Counted from the stretch's first letter, positions 31,704 through 43,790 are shown. The stretch: 64,000 nt of DNA from Bremia lactucae (GCF_004359215.1 NC_090617.1:376083-440082), one strand, 5' to 3'. Notes: generated by a model not told the origin, from the sequence alone. Program-made: numbers and translations.

Positions 31704-32069
31704 ATGAAGATAAGTCCTGCGCTCAACTTAATTACTTTGGTACGTATGCACACTTTTCGTGATGTTATATACGGACTTGTTAAAGGTCTGTTGGTAACCA
31801 TAAAAAAATGCTTGCGCTGCATACGGCAAATAGCCCAAATCAACGGAATGGTTCATAAGAATTTCACATGCCCCAAATGCCAAAGATCCTTGTTTGAAGG
31901 ACGGACCTATGTTCTTCTCGATCGACGCAAAATGGCAATAATTGTCAAACTGCCGGCGTTGGAGTCGTCGGCACGGCTGCTCGGCCTCACAATAAAACCA
32001 GATGCGCGATTAAACATTGACAACGTGAAGAGGCTACTCTTCTTAAAATGCAAGCTAAGCCATTACTAG
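31704..32069 (+). CDS. Hypothetical 121-aa ORF downstream of the kinesin gene
   Basis: This open frame begins 30 nt after the kinesin stop. It has a basic N-terminal half and one CPKC pair (FTCPKCQRSLFEG). I recognise no domain. It may be a small gene, a lost exon or 3' flank that happens to be open. Support is weak. Confidence 0.22.
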   Translation: MKISPALNLITLVRMHTFRDVIYGLVKGLLVTIKKCLRCIRQIAQINGMVHKNFTCPKCQRSLFEGRTYVLLDRRKMAIIVKLPALESSARLLGLTIKPDARLNIDNVKRLLFLKCKLSHY

Positions 32070-32258
32070 TGTGATATGCCAGTTCTAGCGATGGCGATGT
32101 TAGAAGTTCTTAAGGTACACTGACAAACCCTGTCCATTACCTTGCCAGTTTACCCTTTCGAAAAGACCATGAACAAGATGCTAAAACTAAGTGAAGCCTA
32201 GGATACTTTAATGATATAAACACCCATTACGCATGTGAAGTATCTTCTAGGGTGCTCG

Positions 32259-35200
32259 TCATGAGCCATAATTAGATCGCCGCCCACAACGATTATCATA
32301 ACCACCTCGACCACAGGTTCGTCGATCATTTCTCATATTTTGATCACTAAGCCCTCCACGAGCTGGCCAAACTGTCCTCGGTCGCGACCGTGATCGCGAT
32401 CGCGATCTTGTGTTTCCCATGTTACGGCTAAGCTGCTGCTGTCCAGAATAGTGTTGCGGTCTAATGTCACGAAAATTGTCCGTGAAGCGATCTCGTCTTT
32501 CTCGTGCTTTCGCAAATTGTGGTTTCTTTTCCCATAAATCGGTTGAAAAGTACGCCCGCTGTTCTTCTCTGCTGCTGAAGCCATTATCGAAAGAATCTGC
32601 AGCATCATTCGGCTCCGACTTGAACCTACTCCTAGTTTCGCTCAAGACCTCGCCGCGCCAAACGCTTCGGTCTGAGTCTTCACACATCCCTCGATGATGA
32701 CCATTGTAAGGGTAAGAACCAGGCATATTTCGTGCCCGCCTGCGAGAAATATCATCGCAAACGTCATTTCTTGCGTGTATACTGCCACCGTCGATTCTTG
32801 CGTGGTTGTCTGTAGCCGGCCCATCATGCTGATTTTTTATTCTATACTCATCTCGATTTGCGGGTCCAAAGAAATCGTAGTGCTGCATGTGAACTGACTT
32901 GGATCTTGACCGTGATCGACTTTTACGCTCCGACAATACATGCGATCGTTTGCTCAAAGTCGGCGCGTATCGACTCTGTTCCCTGAAATGCCGTGTAGGG
33001 TGCTCTCTACGATCAAACCTAGAGTTCCGATGGGTACCTCCAGCGGTTGGCTCAAAATCTTGTCGCCGCGGCGAAGTATTGCTGTCAATTTGCGAAGAAT
33101 GAGAAGATGGCGCTGGAGCAATTCGCTCACTAGAGCACGAGCGAAGAGGGGTAGATTGAGCTCTTGACTTATTTAACAAAGTAGAGCACGCTTGAATTCT
33201 CGCACCAGCTTTCAAATTCCATTGAATCTGTAGGGGTTCTCCAAGGTCATCAGTAAAGACTTGTGATGCTTGTTCTGCATCTTCGCGATTGTAATAGTGT
33301 AAATTCACGGTACCCAGCCCATTTTTCATAAGACGCTGCCAATTATCGCGATTAATTTCACAGCGCGGTACCGATTTGTTCATCGTATATCGCTGGCTCA
33401 ATGTTGCTGCAAACGACTCCCGGTCCCGATCCTGATTAAAACGAATTCCTGTCGACTTGCGCTCAAAGCGCGCATTTTGGACCTTCAGCGTTATTCTCCC
33501 GCGTACCTTTTGCGGGATAAATACCGTGCCATACATTCTTCGCTGATAACAATTCCGGTCCTCTAGCCGTTCAAAGTTTAGCTCCTCATAGCAATTTGGC
33601 GTTTGAGATTTACATTTATCAATACCATTTGATTCTGCGGTTGGAGCTGTGCGCGATACACCAAAAAATGAAGCCGTGTATGTTTCATTGTTCGTGAACA
33701 TTTCGCGTTTTGTAGCACAGCTCATGCGAGGAATTAAATCGGATAGCGTCTTCCCATCAAGATCGTACACTTCATATCCTACCATGCGCGGTGCTACTCC
33801 CGCCTTAATATTTTTGACACTTGAAGCTTGGGCTGCTAATTCAGCTGCTGCCATTACGATAGAATTGCGCTTTCGAGATAAGCGCATCAAAGCTTGATCT
33901 TGAACAGAGAACGATGACTTTTTAATAGGCACTGTTTTTTTGGTTTGCTTTCGTTGCAAACGCGTGAGGCCATTCTTAGAAACATCTGAGCTTGATTGAG
34001 TAGTTGTCATTGACATCGTGGCAACAGGTAGAGATTTTTGTGACGACCGTGGGGCATCGCTTGCTGGAGTCCTGACTGTGCCAGCTTGTTCCATCGAGCC
34101 ACTTGACTTACAACTAGGAATTCCAGTCTTGATAGCCGTTCGTTTCGGGATCATAAATGATGCCGTGCTATACGAATCGCCTTCCCTTGACACTTTACGA
34201 GGTATAGGCATCGTGTCCAATTGAGATATTTTATTGCTAGCCTCCTCTCGATCCTCCATTTTAAAGGGCACAGAAAGGGTTGGAGTTTCTACCTCACCCT
34301 CTTCCTTCCCGTCATAATTGGTTAGCTCAGCCTTAATTTTAGCGTAGTCTTGAGACTCAATTGCAGCTTCTACAATAGCTTTCGATCCCGGTAACGCAGT
34401 AGACATTTCAGAAGAAGCCGGCCTTTCGTGCCCTGTCATAATTTCGTTTGTATTTTCAGTCTTCATTGAAAATACACGCTCGCTCTTGGTAATATCAACG
34501 GCAATAGATTCCACTTTTACGATACGATTGGTCGTCTCCAGCTCAAGGGAACTTGCTTTCATGGTCGCAATTGACTCTACGGTGTTACATTCTAGCTTTA
34601 CAGGTTCATCTGTCGCTTCTTCTGTCAAGGCAGGCACGTTTACTTCCTCGTTGCCGTCGCCACTTTTTTCTCGACTTTCGGTCACAGCATGCAATCCCAC
34701 CGCAGTTTCAGGATCGAAATGTAGTAAACTAGAATTGCTTTCGACCGCAGAAAGTGCCAAGTTTTTATGACCACTTTTGCGCTGATTTATTGCCGGTACC
34801 TGGTCCGTTATTTTCGTATCGACAGAAGCCGTACCATTTCCTGGCCGTAGTCGAAGTCGATCTTGTGGCTCCTGTAAATCTTCCTTATGAGTTCTTACCC
34901 GGACAGAAGCTTTTTTGGCATTTTGCGCGGCTCGAAACATCCGCGTGCGATCTCTTTCTTTATCTTTAAGCACCTGGTTTGACTTCTGTCGTTTGATTTT
35001 GAATGCCAGTACTCGGTCATGCTCTCCACTATTTAAACGCAATTCGTGCAGCTTCTTCGATCGTTGCTTCCTTAGCAATGCTTTGTTTGCTTTTGTTGCA
35101 TCCACAGGAGGCTTTGCCCTTTTCAAGTAACGAGTTCCCTCCACCACAGGTCGCTTGCGGCGTGCTTCGTCGACTTTCTTGTGGCGAAGGTTTTGCCTTT

Positions 35201-35495
35201 TCCTTGCTTCGTCATTACTTAATGTCGATTCGTCGTCATTGCTGCCCTCCGCGTGTCGCCGTCGTCGCGACTTCTCAATACGCCCTTTGGCCACTCTACC
35301 ATCTACCGGCTCTGTCTTGTTTTCCACCTTCTTCGAGATCATGTTTTTTGACTGTAAAGAAGAGTCTGATGAGTCTTCATCGTCTAGAGCCCCCTGCAGA
35401 CGCTTGAGCCAAGGCAACCCCTTCAGCATCAGCGACGCATCGGAGTTTGCTCCTACCATGACTCGTGTGGAAATTGAGGCTAAGTCGTGTGCCAA
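32259..35495 (-). CDS. RS-rich, highly charged nuclear-type protein
   Basis: This single exon encodes 1078 aa. The N-terminal third has Lys/Arg-rich stretches of nuclear-localisation type (KSRRRRHAEG, RRKRPVVEGTRYLKRAK, FKIKRQKSNQ). The middle is acidic and disordered-looking (about 220-430). Around 650-760 lies a more ordered part (RGRITLKVQNARFERK; LGTVNLHYYNREDAEQASQVF) with a weak resemblance to an RRM. The C-terminal quarter is rich in Arg-Ser, with SRSRSRSK and SRSRSRSRPRT, as in splicing factors, and ends GRGGYDNRCGRRSNYGS. A role in RNA processing is inferred from composition only. The start is the first ATG of the frame. Confidence 0.75.
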   Translation of the reverse strand: MAHDLASISTRVMVGANSDASLMLKGLPWLKRLQGALDDEDSSDSSLQSKNMISKKVENKTEPVDGRVAKGRIEKSRRRRHAEGSNDDESTLSNDEARKRQNLRHKKVDEARRKRPVVEGTRYLKRAKPPVDATKANKALLRKQRSKKLHELRLNSGEHDRVLAFKIKRQKSNQVLKDKERDRTRMFRAAQNAKKASVRVRTHKEDLQEPQDRLRLRPGNGTASVDTKITDQVPAINQRKSGHKNLALSAVESNSSLLHFDPETAVGLHAVTESREKSGDGNEEVNVPALTEEATDEPVKLECNTVESIATMKASSLELETTNRIVKVESIAVDITKSERVFSMKTENTNEIMTGHERPASSEMSTALPGSKAIVEAAIESQDYAKIKAELTNYDGKEEGEVETPTLSVPFKMEDREEASNKISQLDTMPIPRKVSREGDSYSTASFMIPKRTAIKTGIPSCKSSGSMEQAGTVRTPASDAPRSSQKSLPVATMSMTTTQSSSDVSKNGLTRLQRKQTKKTVPIKKSSFSVQDQALMRLSRKRNSIVMAAAELAAQASSVKNIKAGVAPRMVGYEVYDLDGKTLSDLIPRMSCATKREMFTNNETYTASFFGVSRTAPTAESNGIDKCKSQTPNCYEELNFERLEDRNCYQRRMYGTVFIPQKVRGRITLKVQNARFERKSTGIRFNQDRDRESFAATLSQRYTMNKSVPRCEINRDNWQRLMKNGLGTVNLHYYNREDAEQASQVFTDDLGEPLQIQWNLKAGARIQACSTLLNKSRAQSTPLRSCSSERIAPAPSSHSSQIDSNTSPRRQDFEPTAGGTHRNSRFDRREHPTRHFREQSRYAPTLSKRSHVLSERKSRSRSRSKSVHMQHYDFFGPANRDEYRIKNQHDGPATDNHARIDGGSIHARNDVCDDISRRRARNMPGSYPYNGHHRGMCEDSDRSVWRGEVLSETRSRFKSEPNDAADSFDNGFSSREEQRAYFSTDLWEKKPQFAKARERRDRFTDNFRDIRPQHYSGQQQLSRNMGNTRSRSRSRSRPRTVWPARGGLSDQNMRNDRRTCGRGGYDNRCGRRSNYGS

Positions 35496-35611
35496 CGTTG
35501 AGTCAGTGTATGATACACAATATAACAGACAGAAACATCGGCAAAATCTAAGATTTTAGAAAAATAATAAAAAGAAAAATCATGGCTTTGAAATGAAAAA
35601 ACAACTGGTTG

Positions 35612-36670
35612 TGTAGGCGGGTACGTCGTAATGCGGCCACGCTCTACTTAGGCACACACCCTAGCACAGCGAGGAAGCGGTTAAACGTGCTTCTCTTGCG
35701 TGCAGTGAGGCAGTTGTGGTAGGCGCGTTAGCGACCTCACCCAACACACTAAGAACTCTGGTTAAGTGACGTCACGGGAGCGGTAATCCGTCTCTTCGTG
35801 CGCACTTACCAAGTAGGAAGTAGTTTTCAGACTGATTAATATTTAATAGAATTAAATACAAATACCTATTTTTACCAATTAAAATGTTATCTCTATAGAT
35901 ATCATTTAATATGTATTGCGAGCGTATCTTTATAGATACCTCGCGTAACTGATGACGCTAGCCGTCATCATGGATGACGCTGGGCGTCATCCCTCCTAAT
36001 GTGAATGCACCCATGTGCATCACATCCACAAGGGTTGGTCACAAATGTGCACCACACCCGAGTGTTGGGTCTAATTACTATTATTTAGTAATTGACCATC
36101 CCCTTAAGTACACCAAGTATACTTAACGGGGACTGTGTAACATTAGGGCAACTTTAGCCCGTTACAAGCTGCCTTGTTACACACCCGTTAAGTACTCTTA
36201 CACAGGGGGGCCAATTACTTCATGTGAATAAATTTGACCTGTCACTCGGGTGAGGTTAACATAGCGACTTACCGTTGTGTATGTGATGCACATAGGTGCA
36301 TTCAAAATGAAAGAGATGACGTCTAGCGTCATTCACGAGCTGAGGTATTTAGAACAATACGCTCGCCATGTCGAGATGCACATCTACAGAGATGGCTTCT
36401 ATTGATTAAGTAAAAAGATTCTATATTTGATTCTACATCATATAAATTAGTGTTAAACTTACTTTCTAGATAACAAGTGCGCACGAGAAGACGGGCAACT
36501 GCTTCCGTGACGACACTTTTTCTAAGGTACAAAGTTCGTTGTGAGAGGTCGCTTAGGCGCCCACCAACTACCTCACTGCACGTGAGACAAGACGGACAAA
36601 CCGCTCTCTCGCTTTGTTTGGAGGTGTGTGCTTGGTAGTGCGAGGCCGCTTAAGAAGCGCCCGCCTACAT
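35612..36670 (+). repeat. Family D LTR, first copy
   Basis: It is bounded by TGTAGGCGGGTACGTCGT and GCGCCCGCCTACA. It contains a perfect TGACGTCA (35767-35774), two adjacent 17-bp palindromes ATGACG-N5-CGTCAT (35952-35968, 35974-35990) and repeated GTGCAT/CACATC segments. The five flanking bases (GGTTG, TCTCC) do not match, so it is not shown to be a clean solo LTR. Orientation follows the copy at 37393. Confidence 0.75.
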
Positions 36671-37392
36671 CTCCCATGCCCCTTTTACACCCAAAAACCT
36701 TATCAGCGATTTCTTGAGTATGCCCAGATGTTCGTTAATCCCTTTGTCAACAACAGAAGTTCTGATGCGTCGTCATTATTGGTGATGAAATCGTCTATCG
36801 CATCAAGAATGCCGGGCTTGCTCATCTCGTTAATTTTACTTACTGATCTGCTCTTTCGTGACCAGTGGCAGGGGATGCGCGTCGTAGCGCGCGCTGTCAT
36901 GTGTGCCGTACGTTTTGGACTATAACTGTTGTAAAGCTGATGCAGAACGGAGCGATAAGAGGGCTTCAACGTGCTCGTACTATCAATGAAAGCGTATTAA
37001 ACTATTTACATATATGATAACTACACTTTATTCGACAATGAATCTCGGACCTGATATCAACATCAACATTCCGCCTCAAAAACTTAGCTATTTTTTATCG
37101 CCAGTGCTATCATTATAGAATTTTCGAGCTCGATCGAGCGCGCATAAATCACCAAGGATCCGTGGTCAGCAAACTTAATTGCCTCTTCCTCTGTCCACTT
37201 TATTATCTAAAAAGATTTATCGAGCTTCCGTAACGCAACTCATTCAGAACCCTCGACATGTCGCTGTCCAAACAAACTAATCTGAAGTTTTCAGCGGCCG
37301 ATAGATTGCGCGAATTTGCGTTAGGAATATTTATGTATTATATGTTAGACAAGTCAGTAATTAACTTCGGATGCCATACTCCGCAGGTAAAG
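36671..37392. other. Sequence between two D LTRs, no supported gene
   Basis: About 720 bp without repeat match. A minus-strand open frame at 36969-36703 (SVSKINEMSKPGILDAIDDF, then LLLLTKGLTNIWAYSR) reads somewhat like protein but is short and without a recognised family. It could be a trapped host exon. Nothing else is supported. Confidence 0.35.
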
Positions 37393-38784
37393 TGTAGGCG
37401 GGCACGTCGTAATTCGGCCACGCTCTACTTAGACACACACCCCAGCACAGCGAGGAAGCGGTTAAACCTGCTTCTCTTGCGTGCAGTGAGGTAGTTGTGG
37501 TGGGCGCGCAAGCGACCTCACCCAACACACTAAGAACTCTGGTTAAGTGACGTCACGGGAGCGGTAATCCGTCTCCTCGTGCGCACTTACCAAGTAGGAA
37601 GTAGTTTTCAGACTGATTAATATTTAATAGAATTAAATACAAATACCTATTTTACCAATTAAAATGTTATTTCTATAGATATCATTTAATATGTATTGCG
37701 AGCGTATCTTTATAGATACCTCGCGTAACTGATGACGCTAGCCGTCATCATGGATGACGCTGGGCGTCATCCCTCCTAATGTGAATGCACCCATGTGCAT
37801 CACATCCTCAAGGGTTGGTCACAAATGTGCACCACACCCGAGGGTCTAATTACTAATATTTAGTAATTGACCATCCCCTTAAGTACACCAAGTGTACTTA
37901 ACGGGGACTGTGTAACATAGGGGCAACTTTAGCCCTGGACAGGTTGCCTGACTGCTCTAGTTCTATCACTTTACGTGCTCCGTTGAAAGTCAGTCGTATA
38001 ATTATCGCTAACACATCCTATACCTACTCGGCTTTTTCTAAGATATCCTACAACTCGTCCTTTTTGATCTGATTTTTCTTTCAGTTTTTACGATCCCATG
38101 GTATCGTAAAGTCTTTTCTTTTTCAATTTTTTGGTTAGTGCGGGAATCGACCCGTGTCCGCTGGGTCACCAAGTCGATACTTAACCACTACATCATGGTG
38201 GGACCCCTCACTTGGCGTGCTCAGTTGTAAGCACTCCCAAAATTTATTGCGATCGCAGCTTATTATTGCTCATCTCCCGGGCTTGCTGCTGTTTCGTTAG
38301 TGTAACGTATTATTTGCCTTATGTTACATGGCGTAAAGTACACTTGACGGGAAGGTCAATTACTTCATGTAAAGTTAATTGACGTGTCACTCGGGTGGGG
38401 CTCACATAGTGATCCACCCTTGTGTATGTGATGCACACAGTGCATTCACATTGAATAGAATTATGTCTGGGACTGACGTCATCTGCGAGACGACGTATTT
38501 AGAACAATAAGGTTCGCCATTTCGAGATGACATCTACAGAGATGGCATCTATTTATTGGGTAAAAAGGTTTTAGAGTTATTTCTATTAAATATAAATCAG
38601 TCTTAAAATTACTTCCTAATCAACAAGTTCGCACCTGAAGCCGGATTACCGCTTCCGTGACGACACCTCTCCTAAGGTACTTCGTTCGTTGCGTGAGGTC
38701 GCTTAGGCGCCCACCAACTACCTCACTCTGCTTTGAGGAGTGTGCTTAAGTAGAGCGTGGCTGCAATAAAAGCGCCTGCCTACA
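37393..38784 (+). repeat. Family D 5' LTR with SINE insertion
   Basis: It matches 35612-36670 on both sides of an extra segment at about 37940-38300. It ends GCGCCTGCCTACA and is followed by CTAGGTAGCAC, the primer-binding-site position, and then by gag, so it is a 5' LTR in plus orientation. Confidence 0.78.
37940..38209 (-). mobile_element. tRNA-derived SINE inside a D LTR
   Basis: On the minus strand the head 38205-38133 reads like a tRNA: A-box GATGTAGTGGTTAAG, B-box GGGTCGATTCCC, and an overall likeness to tRNA-Glu (TCCCAC...GGTTA...CCCAG...). It does not fold as a full tRNA, because the anticodon loop is too short. A body of about 190 bp with a T-rich plus-strand stretch follows to the LTR border near 37940. 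The other D LTR lacks the segment. Confidence 0.65.
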
Positions 38785-38828
38785 CTAGGTAGCACTAGTA
38801 GTCCTTCCCACGACTCATCTCTCTGAGT

Positions 38829-39515
38829 GTGTCAGGGAGGATGAGCCTCAATATCGATTGGCCTCATTTCCCACACCTCTTCGAACATCATCGGGAGGTG
38901 GCAGGGCATATGGTGCGGGGATTTGGTGAACAAGCCTTCGCTAGGCTCCTGGGTAGTCCTCCTGAGCAACATGTTGCTCAGATGGAGCAGTTTGAGGCAT
39001 TCGTGCTCGGACAGCGGAGAGCCGCGTCCGAGGCACAGAGCCATGCTGCGGCGGAGTCCGTCACTCAGACTCAGGATGAGCTGAGGCATAAGCAGTCTCA
39101 GAGCGAGGCTCTCAATGGGACTGTTGAGATTCTCTCTGCCCGGCCGCATCAGCCGAGGTCCATTCGTATGGACCCACCTAAGTTAGATAAAACTGCAGCG
39201 CACACGATTATCCGCTGGCTGTTAGCCGTGGAGCAATGCGGTTGGGCGCAGCTCATCGAGAACGACAGCCGGATGGTGTCGCACGCCATGTCGTATTTGC
39301 GCGGTAAGGTCTCAAAGTGGGCTTACTCGGCGCTTATGGCGGACAGAAAGGCGTTTCCTACATGGGCGATCTTTAAGACAAAGATTCGCGCCATGTACCA
39401 GCCGCCGAACAACGAAGTGCTGCTTCAGGCGCGCTTGTCTGGAGCACGACAAGCGAAGCGAACCCCACAAGAATATGTGCAGAAGATGCGCTCGTGTCGG
39501 CGTCCATTACTATGA
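38829..39515 (+). pseudogene. Family D gag, 5' part
   Basis: The 228-codon open frame contains a capsid-like segment (IRMDPPKLDKTAAHTIIRWL, LRGKVSKWAYSAL, TWAIFKTKIRAMYQPPNNE, RTPQEYVQKMR) typical of gypsy gag. The frame is then lost, and no zinc knuckle is seen. The protease remnant downstream reads LFVDSGASKKFVKLA around 39833-39875, with DSG kept. Confidence 0.65.
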
Positions 39516-41019
39516 GTCCCATAACGGAACACATTTAGGTGCCCACATTCAAGAATGGACTGCGGCACGGCCCATCGCGACAGGCACTCTTTCGAATGGT
39601 GCCGGCGACGATAGAAGAGGCAACTAAAAAAATTTATTTGAGGAGTAATCCTTCAACAGTAACTTGGTGACAGCTTGGTATAAGCCGTCGGTCGATAGGC
39701 TGGATGCCACTCCTACTGAGTTAGGCTAGTGCATTAAACGCGGGTATATGATGGCCCCCGGATCTCGGAATTTCGGCCTCATCCCTGCTTGTCTATAGCG
39801 CTTGAGTACACGGCCATGACGATATGATGGACCTTTTCGTGGATTCGGGTGCATCAAAGAAATTTGTAAAACTCGCGGCTTTGAACAGAGATCGTCGATG
39901 TATTAGTGTCATTGTAAGGATGGCAAGCGAGAGAAGGCAACCGTTCGTTTAACGAACGGCGCGCTCGTAAAATCTGAGGGAGTTCAAGTTGAACTCGCCA
40001 TTAGTTTTAGTGACTTCGACTGAAGGGAGAGATTTACGGTGATAGGTATGGAAAGTCCATATGACCTCTTCCAAGGCACGCTATGGTTGGCAAGACACTA
40101 ACCATGAATAGACTAGCGTACACGCACAGTTGCGAACTCTACGCAGGACACCGAAAAGGATGCGCTCCTGCGAGAGGCCTATGCAACTGATGTCGTGTCG
40201 AACACAGTTGAGGGTGCGTTGACGGGATGTCAAACGTCACCAATTCCTACCCAGCTCGTGGAGACTGGTGTAGTGAGAAGGACGATGACAAGCAGTCACG
40301 CGTCCAAAGGTTCTGCAAAGATCCGAGAGACTGTGGCAGTAGATAGCGAGCTGACAAGAAGTTAAGCGTTGCAAGAACCGGCACAGAGCCTTCAGCCTGG
40401 TGCGGTGATAGTTGTGCATTAGCTGAAAGAGCAACGGCACCAGTTTTGGAGTTAAAGGTCGTGGTGGCTCAGGAAACGGTTTCACGACGAATAAGAACGA
40501 TCAAAGGCGCATTAAAAGAAGTGACCTGTAATGTCATCCCGGCAAAAAGGGACGGGCCTTCGAACAAAATGCTGGAAACCGTCGAAGACAAAATGGTGCA
40601 GGCATCCTCAGATGAGGTGCTCTAGCATGTCTGAAGTCTGCCGAGGATATGTGAAACTCCCGGAGATGTCGTGGGATTTGTTCCTTGCCGTACTTAAGGA
40701 AGGAAAAATCCACCAAGTAGTCGCACCAGTTCTAGGAGAGAACTTAGTGGACCGCTGCTCGTCGTCCACAATGGACGAGAGTGTCTTGGAAACAGACAGA
40801 AATAATCGATTCGCTGCTCAAGGCTGGGATGCCTTGGAAGACAGTCCTTTTTTAATTTTCTGTGGAAACAGCGCGATGTGTTCCCAGAAGAAGTGCCGAG
40901 CCGTCTACCGGCGAATAGGGGTATCGGGCACACAATTGACCAAGAACCTGGCACAAGTATTGCGGGACCTAGCAACGGCCGTTGCCGAAGGAACAAGTGA
41001 ATGATATCGATGGATTAAC

Positions 41020-42072
41020 CGACAGCGAGCCGATGCGAGACATGTACGCGAGAGCAAGTCGCCTGCAGCCCAAACTTCTGTGTGCGTAAGGCCACAGGTA
41101 ATTGGTGCGTGATTCACGCTTTCAATGTGCTAAACACGGAGACCATACCGACGCAAACGCCAATCCCGCGCAAAGATGTTTTGTTGAAATCTATGGGAAA
41201 GGCAACTATCTTTTTCGCGTTGGATATTAAAGATGACTACTATCAGGTACTCATGAGAGAGTCCGATGCAGCGAAAACGGCACTTGTGATGCCCCAAAGA
41301 TTGATATACGCACCGGCGACATTCAACCGAGTGGTGGCTCACGTGATACGTCAGCAACGTGCCTACGCGCTTCATAACTTTGACGATGTATTCGTGCATA
41401 GCAGGGCCGAGGACGGGCTGAGCGCAACAGAGTCGCACGAACGTCATTTGGACTGTGTTGCAGACTCTGGGCGACGCCGAATTGTACGTCAGCTTACAAA
41501 AGTGCGTCATTGGGGTCCCTGTTGGGCTGCATCGTAGGTACCCACGGTGTACGAGCAGACCTAAACAAGGTAAAATTGTATGGCCAATCCCACGGCATGT
41601 GAAGGATTTGCGACAATTCCTAGGGCTCGCTAATTACTTGCATATATATAGCAAGAATTATGCTGAGCAAACTAAACTATTATCTAACCTTCTTAAAAAG
41701 GACGCAGAATTGTGTTTGTTAAAAGAACAAGATGATGCGTTCACGTCAGCAAGCAATCTCTTGTAGAGACACCGGTATTAGCATTGCCAGACGCGGATAA
41801 GCCCTTAAGCGTCGTCTGCGGCTTTCAAAAGCCGGGATTCATAAAAGATGACGCGGTCAACACCGTCGTCATCCATCACAAGGAGCTACTTTCAATAAAG
41901 TATGCTCTTGTAAATTTTCGAGTGCACCTATTGGGCATCGAACCATTTGTGGCTTATACAGATCACACATCACTGTGGACCGCAATTAACTCATTGCACC
42001 TCACGCTTAGAATGGCAAGATGGCTAACACTCTTCCCTGAATTGAATTTCAAGGTTATATACAAGCCGGGCA
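41020..42072 (+). pseudogene. Family D reverse transcriptase and RNase H
   Basis: Frame 41082-41537 holds RT fingers and palm: CVIHAFNVLNTETIPTQTPI, FFALDIKDDYYQ (usual LDLKDGYYQ) and NFDDVFVHS, in which the Asp pair is kept but Tyr is Asn. Frame 41455-41766 holds the thumb (RQFLGLANYLHIYSKNY). Frame 41784-42077 holds RNase H (FVAYTDHTSLWTAINSLHL, MARWLTLFPELNFKVIYKPG). Shifts separate the three. Confidence 0.75.
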
Positions 42073-42572
42073 TGTAACGAGGTGTCCCGTTCTATAAATG
42101 TAATATCCTGTAATAATAATAATAATATTATTTACTATGAGAGGAAATAAGTAAAGAAGTACAAAATTATTATCTTTATTAATTTTGATTCGATAGTTCC
42201 AATATTATCAAATTTAGTAATATTGACGCAATAAGACACCAAAATTATTGATTGGTTGATTTAACTTGAATCAACACCGCCAATCGTCACAAGAGACGAT
42301 TGTGCGCTGCGCAATTAGGCGCTATATATACTTAGTTATTAATATAATAAAGCCAGTCGTAGATAGAAGATCGTAACCTAGAAACTTAAGATGTTAAAAT
42401 AGTTCTAATTTTTCTCTATTCTAAAGCCTTAGAAATTTACTTATAATAGCTAAGACTTCTTAGCTACTTAGAATCTTCCTCTGCACGTCATATAAGTGAA
42501 GTAGTCGAGGCGAACCATCTTCACTGTAATCAGCGTAGGTCGACTAGTACTTGCAAAGGGTGCCTCGTTACA
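42073..42572 (+). repeat. Family B 5' LTR
   Basis: It starts TGTAACGAGGTGTCCCGTTC and ends GCAAAGGGTGCCTCGTTACA, 500 bp, and is the best-kept B LTR here. CCTGGTAGTACTTCG follows. TGGTAGYA at this spot resembles the complement of initiator Met tRNA 3' ends (TGCTACCA); the primer assignment is inference. Confidence 0.82.
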
Positions 42573-42679
42573 CCTGGTAGTACTTCGTTGTCCGTTTAAT
42601 GGCATACACACGCTCCATTCAAGATGGACCTGTTGATTGAAAAAGGAGGGAGCTTTTAAGCCCCTCAAGTAAGCTATCA

Positions 42680-43790
42680 CGCAACCCGTAAAAGGTTCAC
42701 TCATTTGATTAACCTTAAAATTGAGAGCGATCGTACGAATGAGCTCGGTCGTAGGCGGGCCAGTCGTTGGCGACATGCTGTTCATTCTAGACACGATGTA
42801 CAACATGCGGCCGTAGCCAAGTTCATACAACATGAACTCGACGGGTCCCGAAGAAATTAGCTTTACTTTTCCAGAAAGGCTCATACACACGGATGTGTTG
42901 AGAGAACAGGGTGCTTAACAGTTGAAACGGTTGAGACAGCAGCATTTACATGCTGCTAGCGGACCGACGCTTCCGCGTCGACCGAAATGCTTATAGGTCG
43001 AAATCTCTGAGTTTAAGGCAGTCGGAGGCGAAACCTTCAAGATGGTTCGTCGAATTAGACGACGCCATTGAGATTCGCCGCATCATTAATGATGCAACAA
43101 AGCGAAATTTGGCATGTCCAACTTAGCCGGACGTGCCAAATCTTGGCCTTGGAGCTCAAGCTTCACGACCCATTGTATTTTGGGTCGGATGAGATCTTTA
43201 AGGCACGGCTCAGGCAAACATTTGAGCCACCACGTGCCGATTTTAGGGCTCGAGCCCCGCCCCTGGATTTTAAGTAGGGCAAGCGTGACCTTCACGCTAA
43301 TGCCTAGCATACACGATACCTGGTCAGTTGTATCGTGAGTCATCCAGTTAATAAACAAACACAGGTAACTGTGTTTATTAAAGGTCTTGCAGACGGAAGT
43401 GTTAAGACACACTTGTTCCGCCTGGAATTCGAGTCGCTCGACCAAGTGATCTCTATCGCAGAACTGGAGGATTTCAGTCTAAAACAGGCCTTCGTCTACT
43501 CTGGAGCTTATCGACCTCCGAGACGACAAAGCGGAGGTCCAGAATCTATGGACCTTTCGTTTGTGGAGAGCGAGAATTCTCGCTCTTCAAGTCACAAAAG
43601 ATTACAAAAATGCAATCATTGTCAAAAGACGGGCTACTACACTTATGAGTGCAGCGCCCCACACCCAGTGCCTAGAAAGACTAAGCAAAACGATCGACCT
43701 CCAGCTAGGAACTGCGGAGGACGCGGATCCGACGTTTTTCGAAATTGCAATGGCTAGCTGGATTGTCAAAAACGGTCAGGGTCAGTAGGT
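42680..43790 (+). pseudogene. Family B gag with altered zinc knuckle
   Basis: The capsid end is readable at 43335-43500 (VTVFIKGLADGSVKTHLFRL, VISIAELEDFSLKQAF). It is followed by CNHCQKTGYYTYEC at about 43612-43655, a CCHC zinc knuckle with Tyr in the His position. Upstream parts are frame-shifted. Confidence 0.68.

Larger units (their letters stand above)
38829..42072 (+). mobile_element. Family D Ty3/gypsy element, internal region truncated in RNase H
   Basis: After the 5' LTR come gag (38829), a decayed protease region (about 39780-40020), linker, RT (41020-41760) and RNase H up to 42072. There the B element starts right after the codons for YKPG. The remaining RNase H, integrase and 3' LTR are not found on the other side of the B element. 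Confidence 0.75.

Noticed and set aside
34486..35559. Several plus-strand ORFs of 70-134 codons
   Set aside because: They are antisense to the RS-rich protein gene, have biased composition and show no family pattern.
35612..36670. Clean solo D LTR with target duplication
   Set aside because: The flanking five bases GGTTG and TCTCC do not match, so the status remains open.
38133..38205. Functional tRNA gene on minus
   Set aside because: A- and B-boxes are present, but acceptor pairing and the anticodon arm fail; it is inside an LTR insertion, so it is called a SINE head.
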